Below are positions 38,541 through 49,748 of a DNA stretch of 64,000 nt, one piece after another. Every line of letters begins with the position of its first letter. Position 1 is the first letter of the stretch. The DNA is from Scandinavium manionii (GTDB lineage: Bacteria; Pseudomonadota; Gammaproteobacteria; Enterobacterales; Enterobacteriaceae): assembly GCF_024764775.1 (NCBI RefSeq), contig NZ_JALIGC010000039.1, positions 496,001 through 560,000 on the forward strand, read 5' to 3'. Under the pieces are notes generated by a model. The model saw nothing but the letters and a program-made list of their open reading frames with translations. It made no database searches and was not told where the DNA came from. Made by a program: the position numbers and the translations under genes.

Positions 38541-39284
38541 ATGCTGCTAAGTGTGATTACCGTTGCATTTCGAAATTATGAAGGCGTGGTGAAAACCTGG
38601 GCGTCATTGGCTCATCTGGCGCACGATCCGGGTATCGAATTTGAGTGGATTGTCGTCGACGGCGGTTCCGCAGACGGTACCGCAGAATTCCTGGAAAACC
38701 TGAGCGGTGAATATAACTTACGTTACATCAGCGAGAAGGATAAGGGCATCTACGACGCCATGAACAAGGGCATTGAGATGTCGCGCGGTCGCTTCGCTAT
38801 CTTCCTGAACTCCGGCGATGTGTTCCATGCCGATGTGGCGAACAGCGTCCGCCAGCTGGCCACGCAAAAAGACAATGCGATGGTTATCGGCGATGCCATG
38901 CTCGATTTCGGTAACGGCCATCAGGTGCGCCGCAGTGCCAAACCTGGCTGGTATATTTATCACAGCCTTCCGGCGAGCCATCAGGCTATTTTCTTCCCGG
39001 TGAGTGGGTTGCAGCGTTATCCGTATGATTTGCAATATCGCGTGTCATCCGATTATGCGCTGGCGGCGAAAATGTATAAGGAAGGCTTTTCCTTTAAACG
39101 GATTAAGGGCCTGGTATCAGAGTTTTCGATGGGCGGCGTGTCAACCTCGAACAATCTGGAATTATGCCGCGACGCAAAAAAAGTTCAGCGCCAGATATTA
39201 CGCGTGCCGGGCTTTTGGGCAGAATTTTCCCATTTATTACGCCTGCGTACTACGGGCAAGACCAAAGCCTTATATAACAAGTAG
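38541..39284 (+). CDS. wcaE: Colanic acid glycosyltransferase WcaE (GT2)
   Basis: GT-A family 2 glycosyltransferase, 247 residues. Motifs: [12 protein letters not shown] at the N-terminus, [10 protein letters not shown], the [17 protein letters not shown] signature, LNSGDVFH (metal-binding region) and [10 protein letters not shown]. It is a clear relative of the O-antigen GT2 at 56263-57015, which shares the [13 protein letters not shown] signature. AAGGAG precedes the ATG. Confidence 0.94.
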   Translation: MLLSVITVAFRNYEGVVKTWASLAHLAHDPGIEFEWIVVDGGSADGTAEFLENLSGEYNLRYISEKDKGIYDAMNKGIEMSRGRFAIFLNSGDVFHADVANSVRQLATQKDNAMVIGDAMLDFGNGHQVRRSAKPGWYIYHSLPASHQAIFFPVSGLQRYPYDLQYRVSSDYALAAKMYKEGFSFKRIKGLVSEFSMGGVSTSNNLELCRDAKKVQRQILRVPGFWAEFSHLLRLRTTGKTKALYNK

Positions 39285-39302
39285 TCAATATAAGGAAAAG
39301 CA

Positions 39303-39860
39303 ATGCAAGAATTAAACGGATTCTCGGTGCCAAAAGGCTTCCGGGGAGCGGGCGGTATTAAGGTTCAATTATGGTGGGCCGTCCAGGCAACCTTATTTGC
39401 CTGGTCGCCGCAAATACTCTACCGCTGGCGTGCATTTTTATTACGCCTGTTTGGCGCAAAAATCGGAAAGAACGTAGTGATTCGCCCCTCGGTAAAAATT
39501 ACGTATCCGTGGAAATTAACCCTCGGTGATAACGCCTGGGTGGGCGATGACGCGGTGCTATATACCCTTGGCGACATTACCATTGGCGCTAATTCAGTGG
39601 TATCGCAGAAGTGTTATTTATGTACCGGCAGTCACGATTATATGAGCGCGCATTTTGATATTAACGCGACGCCGATTGTGATTGGCGAGAAATGCTGGCT
39701 GGCAACGGATGTTTTCGTGGCACCCGGCGTGACGATTGGTGATGGCACCGTCGTTGGCGCACGCAGCAGTGTATTTAAAACGCTACCGGCAAACATGATT
39801 TGCCGAGGCAATCCAGCAGTGGTGACGCGCGAACGCGTTGAAACTATTAACTCCCTGTAA
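39303..39860 (+). CDS. wcaF: Colanic acid acetyltransferase WcaF
   Basis: Left-handed beta-helix acetyltransferase of the maltose/galactoside acetyltransferase group. The 185-residue product has hexapeptide repeats from about residue 45 (IGKNVVIRPSVKI, LGDNAWVGDDAVLYTLGDITIGANSVVSQ) and the YLCTGSHDYMS loop typical of NodL/LacA-like enzymes. It precedes gmd by 16 nt. Confidence 0.94.
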   Translation: MQELNGFSVPKGFRGAGGIKVQLWWAVQATLFAWSPQILYRWRAFLLRLFGAKIGKNVVIRPSVKITYPWKLTLGDNAWVGDDAVLYTLGDITIGANSVVSQKCYLCTGSHDYMSAHFDINATPIVIGEKCWLATDVFVAPGVTIGDGTVVGARSSVFKTLPANMICRGNPAVVTRERVETINSL

Positions 39861-39876
39861 GTAGAGGAATATAAAC

Positions 39877-40998
39877 ATGTCAAAAGTCGCACTCATCACC
39901 GGCGTTACCGGGCAGGATGGTTCTTACCTGGCAGAGCTGCTGCTCGAAAAAGGCTATGAAGTTCACGGTATTAAGCGTCGTGCGTCTTCATTCAATACCG
40001 AGCGCGTGGATCACATCTATCAGGATCCTCATGCTGCAAACCCGAAATTCCATCTGCACTACGGTGATCTGACTGACTCCTCCAACCTGACCCGTATCCT
40101 GCAGGAAGTGCAGCCGGACGAAGTGTACAACCTGGGCGCAATGAGCCACGTGGCCGTTTCCTTCGAGTCCCCGGAATACACCGCTGACGTGGATGCGATG
40201 GGCACTCTGCGTCTGCTGGAAGCGATTCGTTTCCTCGGTCTTGAGAAGAAAACCCGTTTCTATCAGGCGTCCACGTCTGAGCTGTACGGCCTGGTGCAGG
40301 AAATTCCGCAGAAAGAGACCACGCCGTTCTACCCGCGCTCTCCGTATGCTGTCGCTAAACTGTACGCCTACTGGATCACCGTCAACTACCGCGAATCCTA
40401 CGGCATGTTCGCCTGTAACGGCATTCTGTTTAACCACGAATCCCCGCGCCGCGGCGAAACTTTCGTGACCCGCAAAATCACCCGTGCAATTGCCAACATC
40501 GCTCAGGGCCTGGAGAAGTGCCTGTACCTCGGCAACATGGACTCCCTGCGTGACTGGGGCCATGCGAAAGACTACGTAAAAATGCAGTGGATGATGCTGC
40601 AGCAGGACAACCCGGAAGACTTCGTGATCGCCACCGGCGTGCAGTACTCCGTGCGTCAGTTCGTCGAAATGGCCGCGGCACAACTGGGTATCAAACTGCG
40701 CTTTGAAGGCACTGGCGTAGAAGAGAAAGGCATCGTGGTTTCTGTTACCGGTCACGACGCACCGGGTGTGAAACCAGGCGACGTGATGATTGCCGTTGAC
40801 CCGCGCTACTTCCGTCCTGCTGAAGTGGAAACCCTGCTCGGCGACCCAACCAAAGCGCACGAAAAACTGGGCTGGAAACCGGAAATCACCCTGCAGGAAA
40901 TGGTCTCCGAAATGGTTGCCAACGATCTGGAAGCAGCGAAGAAACACTCCCTGCTTAAAGCTCACGGTTACGAGGTAGCCATCGCGCTGGAGTCCTGA
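39877..40998 (+). CDS. gmd: GDP-mannose 4,6-dehydratase Gmd (colanic acid copy)
   Basis: NADP-dependent short-chain dehydratase turning GDP-D-mannose into GDP-4-keto-6-deoxymannose, the first step to GDP-L-fucose. The 373-residue product has the Rossmann motif [12 protein letters not shown], catalytic TSELYG and the [10 protein letters not shown] (YxxxK) motif. A second copy lies at 60135-61259. The two proteins share long identical stretches but differ around residues 250-310. Confidence 0.97.
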   Translation: MSKVALITGVTGQDGSYLAELLLEKGYEVHGIKRRASSFNTERVDHIYQDPHAANPKFHLHYGDLTDSSNLTRILQEVQPDEVYNLGAMSHVAVSFESPEYTADVDAMGTLRLLEAIRFLGLEKKTRFYQASTSELYGLVQEIPQKETTPFYPRSPYAVAKLYAYWITVNYRESYGMFACNGILFNHESPRRGETFVTRKITRAIANIAQGLEKCLYLGNMDSLRDWGHAKDYVKMQWMMLQQDNPEDFVIATGVQYSVRQFVEMAAAQLGIKLRFEGTGVEEKGIVVSVTGHDAPGVKPGDVMIAVDPRYFRPAEVETLLGDPTKAHEKLGWKPEITLQEMVSEMVANDLEAAKKHSLLKAHGYEVAIALES

Positions 40999-41001
40999 GT
41001 C

Positions 41002-41967
41002 ATGACCAGACAACGTATTTTCGTGGCGGGCCACCGCGGGATGGTGGGCTCAGCCATCGTCCGCCAGCTGGAACAGCGGGGTGATGTGGAGCTGGTGCTG
41101 CGCACCCGCGACCAACTGAACCTGCTCGACAGCAAAGCGGTGAATGATTTCTTTGCAGAAGAACGCATTGACCAGGTGTATCTGGCGGCAGCGAAGGTGG
41201 GCGGTATTGTCGCTAACAACAGCTTCCCGGCAGATTTCATCTACGAAAACATGATGATCGAAAGCAACATTATTCACGCCGCGCATCTGCACAACGTGAA
41301 CAAGCTGTTGTTCCTCGGTTCATCCTGTATTTACCCGAAGATGGCAAAACAGCCGATGCCGGAAAGCGAGCTGCTGCAAGGCACGCTTGAAGCGACTAAC
41401 GAACCGTACGCTATCGCCAAAATTGCCGGTATCAAGCTGTGTGAATCGTACAACCGTCAGTACAACCGCGACTATCGTTCGGTGATGCCGACCAACCTGT
41501 ACGGCCCGCACGACAACTTCCACCCGAGCAATTCGCACGTGATCCCGGCGCTGCTGCGTCGTTTCCACGAAGCGACTCAGGACAACACGCCTGATGTGGT
41601 GGTATGGGGCAGCGGCACGCCGATGCGCGAATTCCTGCACGTAGATGACATGGCTGCAGCCAGCATTCACGTGATGGAACTCGACCGCGAGGTGTGGCAG
41701 GAAAACACCGAACCGATGCTGTCGCATATCAACGTCGGCACCGGGGTGGACTGCACCATTCGCGAACTGGCGCAAACGCTCGCCAAAGTGACCGGTTACA
41801 AAGGCCGCGTGGTGTTCGACGCCAGCAAACCCGACGGTACGCCGCGCAAGCTGCTGGACGTTTCGCGTCTGCATCAGCTCGGCTGGTATCACGAGGTGAC
41901 GCTGGAAGCGGGTCTGGCCAGCACTTACCAGTGGTTCCTTGAGAACCAGCACCGCTTCCGGGGGTAA
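41002..41967 (+). CDS. fcl: GDP-L-fucose synthase Fcl (colanic acid copy)
   Basis: Bifunctional epimerase/reductase converting GDP-4-keto-6-deoxymannose to GDP-L-fucose with NADPH. The 321-residue product has [32 protein letters not shown] and catalytic [13 protein letters not shown]. It follows gmd by 3 nt and precedes gmm by 3 nt. A second copy lies at 61263-62228. Confidence 0.97.
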   Translation: MTRQRIFVAGHRGMVGSAIVRQLEQRGDVELVLRTRDQLNLLDSKAVNDFFAEERIDQVYLAAAKVGGIVANNSFPADFIYENMMIESNIIHAAHLHNVNKLLFLGSSCIYPKMAKQPMPESELLQGTLEATNEPYAIAKIAGIKLCESYNRQYNRDYRSVMPTNLYGPHDNFHPSNSHVIPALLRRFHEATQDNTPDVVVWGSGTPMREFLHVDDMAAASIHVMELDREVWQENTEPMLSHINVGTGVDCTIRELAQTLAKVTGYKGRVVFDASKPDGTPRKLLDVSRLHQLGWYHEVTLEAGLASTYQWFLENQHRFRG

Positions 41968-41970
41968 ACC

Positions 41971-42450
41971 ATGTTTCTGAAGCCAGAAGATTTTGCCACC
42001 GTGGTGCGTTCAACGCCGCTCATCTCGATTGATTTGGTCGTGGAGAATGCCCAGGGCGAATTTCTGCTCGGGAAACGTAATAACCGTCCGGCACAGGGCT
42101 ACTGGTTCGTGCCGGGCGGGCGAGTGCAGAAAGATGAAACGCTCGCCGATGCCTTTATGCGCCTGACCGAAGCAGAGTTAGGCCTGCGCCTGCCGATGTC
42201 GGCAGGCCAGTTTTACGGCGTCTGGCAGCATTTCTATGACGACAATTTTTCCGGCACCGATTTCAGCACCCATTACGTGGTGCTGGGATTCCGCCTGAAG
42301 GTTGACGTCGATGGCCTGCAACTGCCGACCGCGCAGCACAACGATTATCGCTGGCTGACGCAGGACGCACTGCTGGCGGCGGACAACGTCCACGACAACA
42401 GTCGCGCTTATTTCCTCGATGAGAAATGCGCGGAGGCACCGGGTTTATGA
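41971..42450 (+). CDS. gmm: GDP-mannose mannosyl hydrolase Gmm (NudD/WcaH)
   Basis: Nudix-family enzyme that hydrolyses GDP-mannose/GDP-glucose to the sugar and GDP, thought to regulate the GDP-mannose pool. The 159-residue protein has the altered Nudix box [20 protein letters not shown], which lacks the full canonical glutamates as is typical of Gmm, and [20 protein letters not shown]. Its stop overlaps the wcaI start (ATGA). A second copy is at 62237-62692. Confidence 0.95.
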   Translation: MFLKPEDFATVVRSTPLISIDLVVENAQGEFLLGKRNNRPAQGYWFVPGGRVQKDETLADAFMRLTEAELGLRLPMSAGQFYGVWQHFYDDNFSGTDFSTHYVVLGFRLKVDVDGLQLPTAQHNDYRWLTQDALLAADNVHDNSRAYFLDEKCAEAPGL

Positions 42451-43688
42451 AAATCCTCGTCTATGGAATTAACTACTCGCCCGAACTTACCGGTATCGGT
42501 AAATACACCGGTGAAATGGTGGAGTGGATGGCGCAGGAAGGGCACGACGTGCGCGTGATTACGGCCCCGCCGTACTACCCGGAATGGAAAATTGGCGAGC
42601 GCTACTCCGCGTGGCGCTACCGTCGCGAAGAGGGGGCTGCCACCGTCTGGCGCTGCCCGCTGTATGTGCCGAAACAGCCTTCAACGCTCAAGCGCCTGAT
42701 TCACCTCGGCAGCTTTGCGCTGAGCAGTTTTTTCCCGCTGATGGCGCAACGTCGCTGGAAGCCGGACAGGATTATCGGCGTGGTGCCGACGCTGTTTTGC
42801 ACCCCAGGCATGCGTCTGCTGGCGAAACTCTCCGGCGCGCGCACCCTGCTGCACATTCAGGATTATGAAGTGGATGCGATGCTCGGTCTGGGCATGGCCG
42901 GAAAAGGCGAAGGCGGCACGGTGGCAAAACTCGCCAGCCGGTTTGAGCGTAGCGGTCTGCACAACGTCGACAACGTATCCACGATTTCGCGCTCAATGAT
43001 GAACAAAGCGCAGGAAAAAGGTGTGGCGGCGGATAAAGTCATTTTCTTCCCGAACTGGTCCGAAGTGGCGCGTTTTCGTGATGTGAATCCGACGCAGGTC
43101 GTTGTCCTGCGTGAGCAACTGGGCCTGCCCGCAGACCGCAAAATTATTCTCTACTCCGGCAACATCGGTGAGAAGCAGGGGCTGGAAAATGTCGTTGCTG
43201 CCGCCGGGCAGTTGCAGGACAAACCGTGGCTGTTCGTGATCGTCGGGCAGGGCGGGGGCAAAGCACGCCTGGAAAAACTTGTCGCCGAACACGGCCTGAG
43301 CAATGTGCGCTTCTTCCCGCTGCAGTCTTACGAAGCGCTGCCCGCGCTGTTGAAAATGGCCGACTGCCATCTGGTTATCCAGAAGCGCGGCGCGGCGGAC
43401 GCGGTTCTGCCGTCGAAACTGACCAATATTCTGGCGGTGGGCGGCAATGCGGTGATCACCGCTGAAGCCACTACCGAACTCGGCCAGCTGTGCGATGCGC
43501 ATCCGGGTATCGCGGTGTGCGTGGAGCCCGAGTCGGTTCCGGCACTGGTCGACGGTATCGAACAGGCGCTTTTGATGCCGCACCACAACGTGATTGCAGG
43601 CGATTACGCCGAACGCACGCTCGAAAAGACGAACGTGCTGAAACAATTTATTGCTGATATTTCCTCTCAAGACGTCGGGGTTAAATGA
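42447..43688 (+). CDS. wcaI: Colanic acid fucosyltransferase-type glycosyltransferase WcaI (GT4)
   Basis: GT-B fold glycosyltransferase of colanic acid assembly, predicted to transfer fucose to the lipid-linked glucose. The 413-residue product begins [22 protein letters not shown], carries [13 protein letters not shown] [16 protein letters not shown], and the donor-site region [16 protein letters not shown] and [20 protein letters not shown] start at the ATG overlapping the gmm stop (42447). Its stop overlaps the manC start. Confidence 0.94.
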   Translation: MKILVYGINYSPELTGIGKYTGEMVEWMAQEGHDVRVITAPPYYPEWKIGERYSAWRYRREEGAATVWRCPLYVPKQPSTLKRLIHLGSFALSSFFPLMAQRRWKPDRIIGVVPTLFCTPGMRLLAKLSGARTLLHIQDYEVDAMLGLGMAGKGEGGTVAKLASRFERSGLHNVDNVSTISRSMMNKAQEKGVAADKVIFFPNWSEVARFRDVNPTQVVVLREQLGLPADRKIILYSGNIGEKQGLENVVAAAGQLQDKPWLFVIVGQGGGKARLEKLVAEHGLSNVRFFPLQSYEALPALLKMADCHLVIQKRGAADAVLPSKLTNILAVGGNAVITAEATTELGQLCDAHPGIAVCVEPESVPALVDGIEQALLMPHHNVIAGDYAERTLEKTNVLKQFIADISSQDVGVK

Positions 43689-45124
43689 TGAGTCAGACAC
43701 AACTCTTTCCGGTAGTGATGGCCGGTGGCTCCGGCAGCCGTTTATGGCCGCTGTCCCGGGTCCTTTATCCTAAGCAGTTCCTGTGCCTGAAAGGCGACCT
43801 GACCATGCTGCAGTCCACCGTTAACCGCCTGAATGGCGTGGAGTGCGAAAGCCCGGTGGTTATCTGTAACGAGCAGCACCGTTTTATTGTCGCTGAACAG
43901 CTGCGCAAACTGGATAAGCTGACCGAGAACATTATTCTCGAACCGGCAGGGCGCAACACCGCGCCAGCCATTGCCCTGGCGGCGCTGGCGGCAAAACGCA
44001 GCTGTCCAAACGGCGACCCGCTGATGCTGGTGCTGGCGGCTGACCACGTGATTCAGAACGAAGATGCGTTCCGCGATGCGGTTCGTGACGCGGTGCCTTA
44101 CGCCGAAAGCGGCAAACTGGTGACCTTCGGCATCGTGCCGGACCAGCCGGAAACCGGCTATGGCTATATTCGCCGCGGTGACGTTTGTCCAGGCGAGAAA
44201 GACGCCGTGGCGTTTAACGTGGCGCAGTTTGTTGAAAAACCGAATCTCGAGACTGCACAGGCGTACGTGTCCAGCGGTGAATATTACTGGAACAGCGGTA
44301 TGTTCCTGTTCCGCGCCGGTCGCTACCTGGAAGAACTTGCCAAATTCCGCCCGGACATCATGCAAGCCTGTGAAAAGGCGATGAGCGTGGTCGACCCGGA
44401 TCTCGATTTCATTCGCGTTGACGAAGCGGCATTCCTCGCCTGTCCGGAAGAGTCCATCGACTATGCGGTGATGGAACGCACCGCCGATGCCGTCGTGGTG
44501 CCAATGGACGCGGGCTGGAGCGACGTCGGTTCATGGTCTTCCCTGTGGGAAATCAGTAACCGCACCGCCGAAGGAAACGTGCATCACGGCGACGTTATCA
44601 GCCATAAAACTGAAAACAGCTACGTGTACGCGGAGTCCGGCCTGGTCACCACCGTGGGCGTCAAAGATTTGGTGGTGGTGCAGACCAAAGACGCGGTGCT
44701 TATCGCCGACCGTAATTCGGTGCAGGACGTGAAAAAAGTCGTCGAGCGCATCAAGGCCGATGGCCGCCATGAGCACCACATTCACCGTGAAGTGTACCGC
44801 CCGTGGGGGAAATATGACTCCATCGATTCCGGCGAACGCTATCAGGTGAAACGCATCACCGTGAAGGCAGGCGAAGGGCTGTCGGTACAGATGCACCATC
44901 ACCGCGCCGAACACTGGATTGTCGTGGCAGGCACCGCGAAGGTGACCATCAATGATGACGTGAAGCTGTTGGGCGAAAACGAGTCCATCTACATTCCGCT
45001 AGGGGCCACGCACTGCCTGGAAAACCCCGGCAAGATCCCACTCGACCTGATTGAAGTCCGCTCCGGCTCGTACCTCGAAGAGGACGACATAGTGCGGTTC
45101 CAGGATCGCTACGGAAGGGTCTAA
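43685..45124 (+). CDS. manC: Mannose-1-phosphate guanylyltransferase ManC (CpsB, colanic acid copy)
   Basis: Makes GDP-D-mannose from mannose-1-phosphate and GTP. The 479-residue product has the N-terminal nucleotidyltransferase motif [16 protein letters not shown] and [10 protein letters not shown], then a C-terminal cupin domain with [29 protein letters not shown] and [14 protein letters not shown]. Its stop codon TAA (45122-45124) is the first three bases of an ERIC element. A second, partial copy starts at 62698. Confidence 0.97.
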   Translation: MMSQTQLFPVVMAGGSGSRLWPLSRVLYPKQFLCLKGDLTMLQSTVNRLNGVECESPVVICNEQHRFIVAEQLRKLDKLTENIILEPAGRNTAPAIALAALAAKRSCPNGDPLMLVLAADHVIQNEDAFRDAVRDAVPYAESGKLVTFGIVPDQPETGYGYIRRGDVCPGEKDAVAFNVAQFVEKPNLETAQAYVSSGEYYWNSGMFLFRAGRYLEELAKFRPDIMQACEKAMSVVDPDLDFIRVDEAAFLACPEESIDYAVMERTADAVVVPMDAGWSDVGSWSSLWEISNRTAEGNVHHGDVISHKTENSYVYAESGLVTTVGVKDLVVVQTKDAVLIADRNSVQDVKKVVERIKADGRHEHHIHREVYRPWGKYDSIDSGERYQVKRITVKAGEGLSVQMHHHRAEHWIVVAGTAKVTINDDVKLLGENESIYIPLGATHCLENPGKIPLDLIEVRSGSYLEEDDIVRFQDRYGRV

Positions 45125-45244
45125 CCATCATCTTTCACGCTGCAGATGCGTTGGCTTTCTTTGCGCACACCGGTCACTTAGTTTACTAAGCTCCCGGCGA
45201 TGCACGCAGTTGCCGCCTTCCTGCAACGCGAAATCTAATGGTTA
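45122..45244. repeat. ERIC (IRU) element between manC and manB
   Basis: A 123-bp imperfect palindrome with terminal arms TAACCAT and ATGGTTA. Its centre CACCGGTCACTTAGTTTACT and AAGCTCCCGGCGATGCAC corresponds to the two ERIC primer cores (the CACCCCAGTCACTTACTT and AAGCTCCTGGGGATTCAC classes) and is followed by the typical TTGCCGCCTTCCTGCAAC. The first bases supply the manC stop codon. It is transcribed within the colanic acid operon. Confidence 0.9.
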
Positions 45245-45310
45245 TACATTTTACTAAATAATTTTCTCCGTACTGGAGAGGGTTAACTGTTGCCTGAAAA
45301 GGGTAAAAAC

Positions 45311-46681
45311 ATGACCACATTAACCTGTTTTAAAGCCTACGATATTCGCGGCAAGCTGGGCGAAGAGCTGAACGAAGACATCGCCTGGCGCATCGGCCGC
45401 GCGTACGGCGAATTCCTGAAACCGAAAACCATTGTGCTCGGCGGCGATGTGCGTCTGACCAGCGAAACGCTGAAGATGGCGCTGGCGAAAGGCCTGCGCG
45501 ATGCGGGCGTCGACGTGCTGGATATCGGTCTGTCCGGGACTGAAGAAATCTATTTCGCCACCTTCCACCTCGGCGTGGACGGCGGCATCGAAGTGACCGC
45601 CAGCCATAACCCGATGGACTACAACGGCATGAAGCTGGTGCGTGAAGGCGCACGTCCCATCAGCGGCGATACCGGCCTGCGCGACGTGCAGCGCCTGGCA
45701 GAGGCCAACGACTTCCCGCCGGTGGTTGAATCTAAACGCGGCAGCTATCAGAAAATCGACCTGCAAAAAGCGTATATCGACCATCTGATGGGCTACATCG
45801 ATACGGCGAACCTCAAGCCGCTGAAGCTGGTGATCAACTCCGGTAACGGCGCGGCTGGTCCGGTGATTGACGCCCTGGAAGCCCGCTTCCAGGCCCTGAA
45901 CCTGCCGGTAACGTTCATCAAAGTGCACAACACCCCGGACGGCAATTTCCCGAACGGTATCCCGAACCCGCTGCTGCCGGAGTGTCGCGATGACACCCGC
46001 AACGCGGTTATCGAACACGACGCAGACATGGGCATTGCCTTTGACGGCGATTTTGACCGCTGCTTCCTGTTCGACGAAAACGGGCAGTTTATCGAGGGTT
46101 ACTACATCGTCGGCCTGCTGGCGGAAGCCTTCCTCGAAAAACAGCCCGGCGAGCGCATTATTCACGACCCACGCCTCTCCTGGAACACCGTAGACGTGGT
46201 GAACCTGGCGGGCGGTACGCCGGTGATGTCGAAAACCGGACACGCGTTCATCAAAGAGCGTATGCGCCAGGAAGACGCCATCTACGGCGGCGAAATGAGC
46301 GCCCATCACTACTTCCGCGATTTTGCCTACTGCGACAGCGGGATGATCCCGTGGCTGCTGGTGACTGAGCTGCTGTGCCTGAAGGGCAAAACCCTCGGCG
46401 AACTGGTGCGTGACCGCATGGCGGCGTTCCCGGCGAGCGGCGAAATCAACAGCACGCTGGCCGAACCGGTTAGCGCCATCGCCCGCGTGGAGCAGCATTT
46501 TGCACCGCACGCGCTGGACGTTGACCGCACCGATGGCATCAGCCTGGCGTTTGAAGACTGGCGCTTTAACCTGCGCTCGTCCAACACCGAACCGGTGGTG
46601 CGCCTGAACGTCGAGTCGCGTGGAGATACGACGCTGATGGAAGCCAAAACAAAGGACATTCTGGCGTTGTTGAACCAATAA
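45311..46681 (+). CDS. manB: Phosphomannomutase ManB (CpsG)
   Basis: Converts mannose-6-phosphate to mannose-1-phosphate for ManC. The 456-residue product equals E. coli CpsG. Motifs: [15 protein letters not shown], phosphoserine loop [11 protein letters not shown], metal-binding DGDFDRCFL, sugar-binding GGEMSAHHY and phosphate-binding [12 protein letters not shown] start at 45311 ([14 protein letters not shown]); the frame to 45290 adds seven unconserved residues. A long antisense frame covers it but is not coding. Confidence 0.96.
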   Translation: MTTLTCFKAYDIRGKLGEELNEDIAWRIGRAYGEFLKPKTIVLGGDVRLTSETLKMALAKGLRDAGVDVLDIGLSGTEEIYFATFHLGVDGGIEVTASHNPMDYNGMKLVREGARPISGDTGLRDVQRLAEANDFPPVVESKRGSYQKIDLQKAYIDHLMGYIDTANLKPLKLVINSGNGAAGPVIDALEARFQALNLPVTFIKVHNTPDGNFPNGIPNPLLPECRDDTRNAVIEHDADMGIAFDGDFDRCFLFDENGQFIEGYYIVGLLAEAFLEKQPGERIIHDPRLSWNTVDVVNLAGGTPVMSKTGHAFIKERMRQEDAIYGGEMSAHHYFRDFAYCDSGMIPWLLVTELLCLKGKTLGELVRDRMAAFPASGEINSTLAEPVSAIARVEQHFAPHALDVDRTDGISLAFEDWRFNLRSSNTEPVVRLNVESRGDTTLMEAKTKDILALLNQ

Positions 46682-46688
46682 GCCCATA

Positions 46689-46710
46689 CCCTCTCCCGGA
46701 CGGGGGAGGG
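46689..46710 (+). repeat. Short GC-rich stem-loop between manB and wcaJ
   Basis: CCCTCTCCC and GGGGGAGGG pair with one G-U around a 4-nt loop, in the 50-bp gap. It is a short enterobacterial intergenic palindrome of the same kind as those after wzc and wzxC, and may stabilise the upstream mRNA. Confidence 0.5.
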
Positions 46711-46731
46711 ACACTTTTAACAGGAACAACG

Positions 46732-48126
46732 ATGACGACTCTAAGAAAGCGCGAGCGAGCCAAAACGAATGCATCGTTAATTTCAATGGTGCAGCGATTC
46801 TCCGACATTACCATTATGTTTGGTGGGCTGTGGGTGGTCTGTAAAGGCGCAGCATTGCCGTTTTCCTACATGCATCTGATGATGGCGCTGGTCACCCTGG
46901 TGGCGTTTCAGATGATTGGCGGTATGACTGATTTTTACCGCTCGTGGCGCGGCGTGCGCATGACCACCGAGCTGCTGTTACTCCTGCAAAACTGGACCCT
47001 GGCGCTGATCCTGTGTGCCGGTGTGCTGGCCTTCAATGATGATTTCAATAACAGCCTGGCTGTGTGGCTGGCCTGGTATCTGCTGAGCACCTGCGGCATG
47101 GTGGCCTGCCGGGCGTTTATCCGCTTCGGCGTGGGCTGGCTGCGTAACCGCGGCTATAACATTCGCCAGGTTGCGGTCGCAGGCGATATGCCCGCGGGGC
47201 AGGTTCTGCTGGACAGCTTCCGCAATCAGCCGTGGCTGGGTTTTGACGTGGTGGGCAGCTATCACGATCCGAAACCGGGTGGCGTGAATGCCGACTGGGC
47301 GGGCAACTATCAGCAGCTGCTGGAAGATGCACGCGCGGGCAAAATTCATAACGTCTACATCGCGTTGACCATGCAAGACGAAGCCTGCATTAAAGACCTG
47401 GTGCGTGAACTGGCTGACACCACCTGTTCGGTGATCCTCATTCCTGACGTGTTCACCTTCAACATTCTGCATTCCCGCATCGACGAAGTGAACGGCGTGC
47501 CGGTGGTGCCGCTGTATGACACGCCGCTGTCCGGCCTGAACCGTGTGATTAAACGGGTGGAAGACATTGTGCTGGCCACGATGATCCTACTGTTGATCTC
47601 CCCGGTGCTGGCCTGTATCGCGCTGGCGGTCAAAATCACTTCGCCGGGCCCGGTTATCTTCCGCCAGACCCGCTACGGCATGGACGGCAAGGCCATCAAA
47701 GTGTGGAAATTCCGCTCTATGAGGGTCATGGAAAACGACGCGGTGGTGACCCAGGCCACGCAAAACGATCCGCGCGTCACCCGCGTGGGTAACTTCCTGC
47801 GCCGCACCTCTCTCGACGAACTGCCGCAGTTCATCAATGTGCTGACCGGCGGGATGTCTATCGTTGGCCCGCGTCCGCACGCGGTGGCGCATAACGAACA
47901 GTATCGTCCGCTGATTGAAGGCTACATGCTACGTCACAAGGTCAAACCGGGCATTACCGGCTGGGCGCAGATTAACGGCTGGCGCGGGGAAACCGACACC
48001 CTGGAAAAAATGGAAAAACGTATTGAGTTCGACCTGGAATACATCCGTGAATGGAGCCTGTGGTTCGATATCCGCATCGTTTTCCTGACGATTTTCAAAG
48101 GCTTTGTCAACAAAGCAGCATATTGA
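46732..48126 (+). CDS. wcaJ: Undecaprenyl-phosphate glucose phosphotransferase WcaJ
   Basis: Initiates colanic acid synthesis by transferring glucose-1-phosphate to undecaprenyl phosphate. The 464-residue polyprenol-phosphate hexose-1-phosphate transferase has several N-terminal membrane segments (about 20-135), a cytoplasmic domain (about 140-270), a re-entrant helix (about 278-300) and the catalytic domain with FRQTRYGMDGKAIKVWKFRSM, RRTSLDELPQFINVL and GMSIVGPRPHAVAHN. Length equals E. coli. Confidence 0.96.
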   Translation: MTTLRKRERAKTNASLISMVQRFSDITIMFGGLWVVCKGAALPFSYMHLMMALVTLVAFQMIGGMTDFYRSWRGVRMTTELLLLLQNWTLALILCAGVLAFNDDFNNSLAVWLAWYLLSTCGMVACRAFIRFGVGWLRNRGYNIRQVAVAGDMPAGQVLLDSFRNQPWLGFDVVGSYHDPKPGGVNADWAGNYQQLLEDARAGKIHNVYIALTMQDEACIKDLVRELADTTCSVILIPDVFTFNILHSRIDEVNGVPVVPLYDTPLSGLNRVIKRVEDIVLATMILLLISPVLACIALAVKITSPGPVIFRQTRYGMDGKAIKVWKFRSMRVMENDAVVTQATQNDPRVTRVGNFLRRTSLDELPQFINVLTGGMSIVGPRPHAVAHNEQYRPLIEGYMLRHKVKPGITGWAQINGWRGETDTLEKMEKRIEFDLEYIREWSLWFDIRIVFLTIFKGFVNKAAY

Positions 48127-48135
48127 GGTAGTGAC

Positions 48136-49614
48136 ATGAGCCTGAGAGAGAAAACCATCAGCGGTGCGAAATGGTCCGCTATGGCCACGGTGGTCATCAT
48201 CGGTCTGGGCCTGGTGCAGATGACCGTGCTGGCGCGGGTAATCGACAATCATCAGTTCGGCCTGCTGACGGTCTCGCTGGTGATCATCGCCCTGGCGGAT
48301 ACGCTGTCGGATTTCGGGATCGCCAACTCCATTATTCAGCGCAAAGAAATCAGCCATCTCGAACTGACCACGCTTTACTGGCTGAACGTGGGGCTGGGGA
48401 TTGTGGTGTTTGCGCTGGTTTTTTCCCTGAGCGGCATGATTGCTGAGGTGCTGCATAACCCGGATCTGGCGCCGCTGATGCGCACGCTGTCGTTTGCCTT
48501 TGTGCTCATTCCGCACGGGCAGCAGTTCCGCGCGCTGATGCAAAAAGAGCTCGAATTCAGCAAGATTGGCATGATTGAAACCTCCGCCGTGCTGGCCGGT
48601 TTCACCTTTACCGTGGTCAGCGCCCATTTCTGGCCGCTGGCGATGACCGCAATTCTCGGTTACCTGGTGAACAGCGCCGTGCGTACGCTGCTGTTCGGCT
48701 GGTTTGGCCGCCGGATTTATCGTCCTGGACTGCATTTTTCGCTGGCCACCGTTTCATCAAACCTGCGTTTTGGCGCATGGCTGACCGCCGACAGCATCAT
48801 CAACTACGTCAATACCAACCTGTCTACATTGGTGCTGGCGCGTATTCTGGGTGCGAGTGTGGCGGGCGGCTATAACCTGGCCTACAACGTCGCGGTGGTG
48901 CCGCCGATGAAGCTCAACCCGATTATTACCCGGGTGCTGTTCCCGGCCTTTGCCAAAATTCAGGACGACACCGCTAAGCTGCGCGTCAACTTTTACAAGC
49001 TGCTGTCGGTTGTCGGCATCATCAACTTCCCGGTGCTGCTGGGCCTGATGGTGGTCAGCAACAACGTGGTGCCACTGGTTTTCGGCGAGAAGTGGGTCAG
49101 CATTGTGCCTGTCCTGCAACTGCTGTGCGTGGTGGGTTTACTGCGCTCCATCGGTAACCCGATTGGCTCCTTACTGATGGCCAAAGCGCGGGTCGATATC
49201 AGCTTCAAATTCAACGTGTTCAAAACGTTCCTGTTCATCCCGGCGATTATCATCGGCGGCCATGTGGCAGGCGCGCTCGGCGTGACGCTCGGCTTCCTGT
49301 TAGTGCAGGTGGTGAATACCGTTCTGAGCTACTTCGTGATGATCAAACCGGTGCTGGGCTCGAGCTATCGCCAGTACATCCTGAGTTTATGGCTGCCGTT
49401 TTACCTGTCGCTGCCGACGCTGGCGGTGAGCTATGGCCTCGGCGTGGCGCTGAAGGGTGCGTTATCGCTGCCGCTGCTGTTGGTGATTCAGATTGCCACC
49501 GGTGCGCTGGCGTTCGCCCTGATGATTCTGTTTTCGCGCCATCCGCTGGTGGTGGAAATGAAGCGCCAGTTTTGTCGCAGCGAAAAAATGAAAGTGCTGC
49601 TGCGGGCGGGTTAG
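48136..49614 (+). CDS. wzxC: Colanic acid flippase WzxC
   Basis: MOP/PST-superfamily exporter moving lipid-linked colanic acid units to the periplasmic face. The 492-residue product has about 12-14 membrane segments, with the N-terminal SLREKTISGAKWSAMAT and the central LRFGAWLTADSIINYVNTN. Length matches E. coli WzxC (492). It is followed by REP-like repeats before wcaK. Confidence 0.95.
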   Translation: MSLREKTISGAKWSAMATVVIIGLGLVQMTVLARVIDNHQFGLLTVSLVIIALADTLSDFGIANSIIQRKEISHLELTTLYWLNVGLGIVVFALVFSLSGMIAEVLHNPDLAPLMRTLSFAFVLIPHGQQFRALMQKELEFSKIGMIETSAVLAGFTFTVVSAHFWPLAMTAILGYLVNSAVRTLLFGWFGRRIYRPGLHFSLATVSSNLRFGAWLTADSIINYVNTNLSTLVLARILGASVAGGYNLAYNVAVVPPMKLNPIITRVLFPAFAKIQDDTAKLRVNFYKLLSVVGIINFPVLLGLMVVSNNVVPLVFGEKWVSIVPVLQLLCVVGLLRSIGNPIGSLLMAKARVDISFKFNVFKTFLFIPAIIIGGHVAGALGVTLGFLLVQVVNTVLSYFVMIKPVLGSSYRQYILSLWLPFYLSLPTLAVSYGLGVALKGALSLPLLLVIQIATGALAFALMILFSRHPLVVEMKRQFCRSEKMKVLLRAG

Positions 49615-49627
49615 CAATGACTCTTTT

Positions 49628-49658
49628 GCCCGGCGGCGCTGTGCTTGCCGGGCCTACA
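49628..49658. repeat. REP element downstream of wzxC
   Basis: GCCCGGC and GCCGGGC arms flank GGCGCTGTGCTT, followed by CTACA; this is the typical REP/PU palindrome of enterobacteria. A second small hairpin, CTCCC-TTTCCTT-GGGAG (about 49670-49686), and GGGGTGAGGGCATCAGGCCGC follow, so the 134-bp wzxC-wcaK gap is a small cluster of repeat units within the operon. Confidence 0.75.
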
Positions 49659-49748
49659 CAATGTTGTTTCTCCCTTTCCTTGGGAGGACCGGGGTGAGGG
49701 CATCAGGCCGCACCCGATGGATTAAGAACCCCGATTAAGAGGTCACAC

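Noticed and set aside
45320..46786. 488-codon open frame antisense to manB (and similar long antisense frames at 51080-52216, 39988-41034, 16277-17035, 5036-5839)
   Set aside because: They mirror GC-rich coding genes with strong third-position bias, have no recognisable domains or ribosome binding sites, and are fully covered by real genes.
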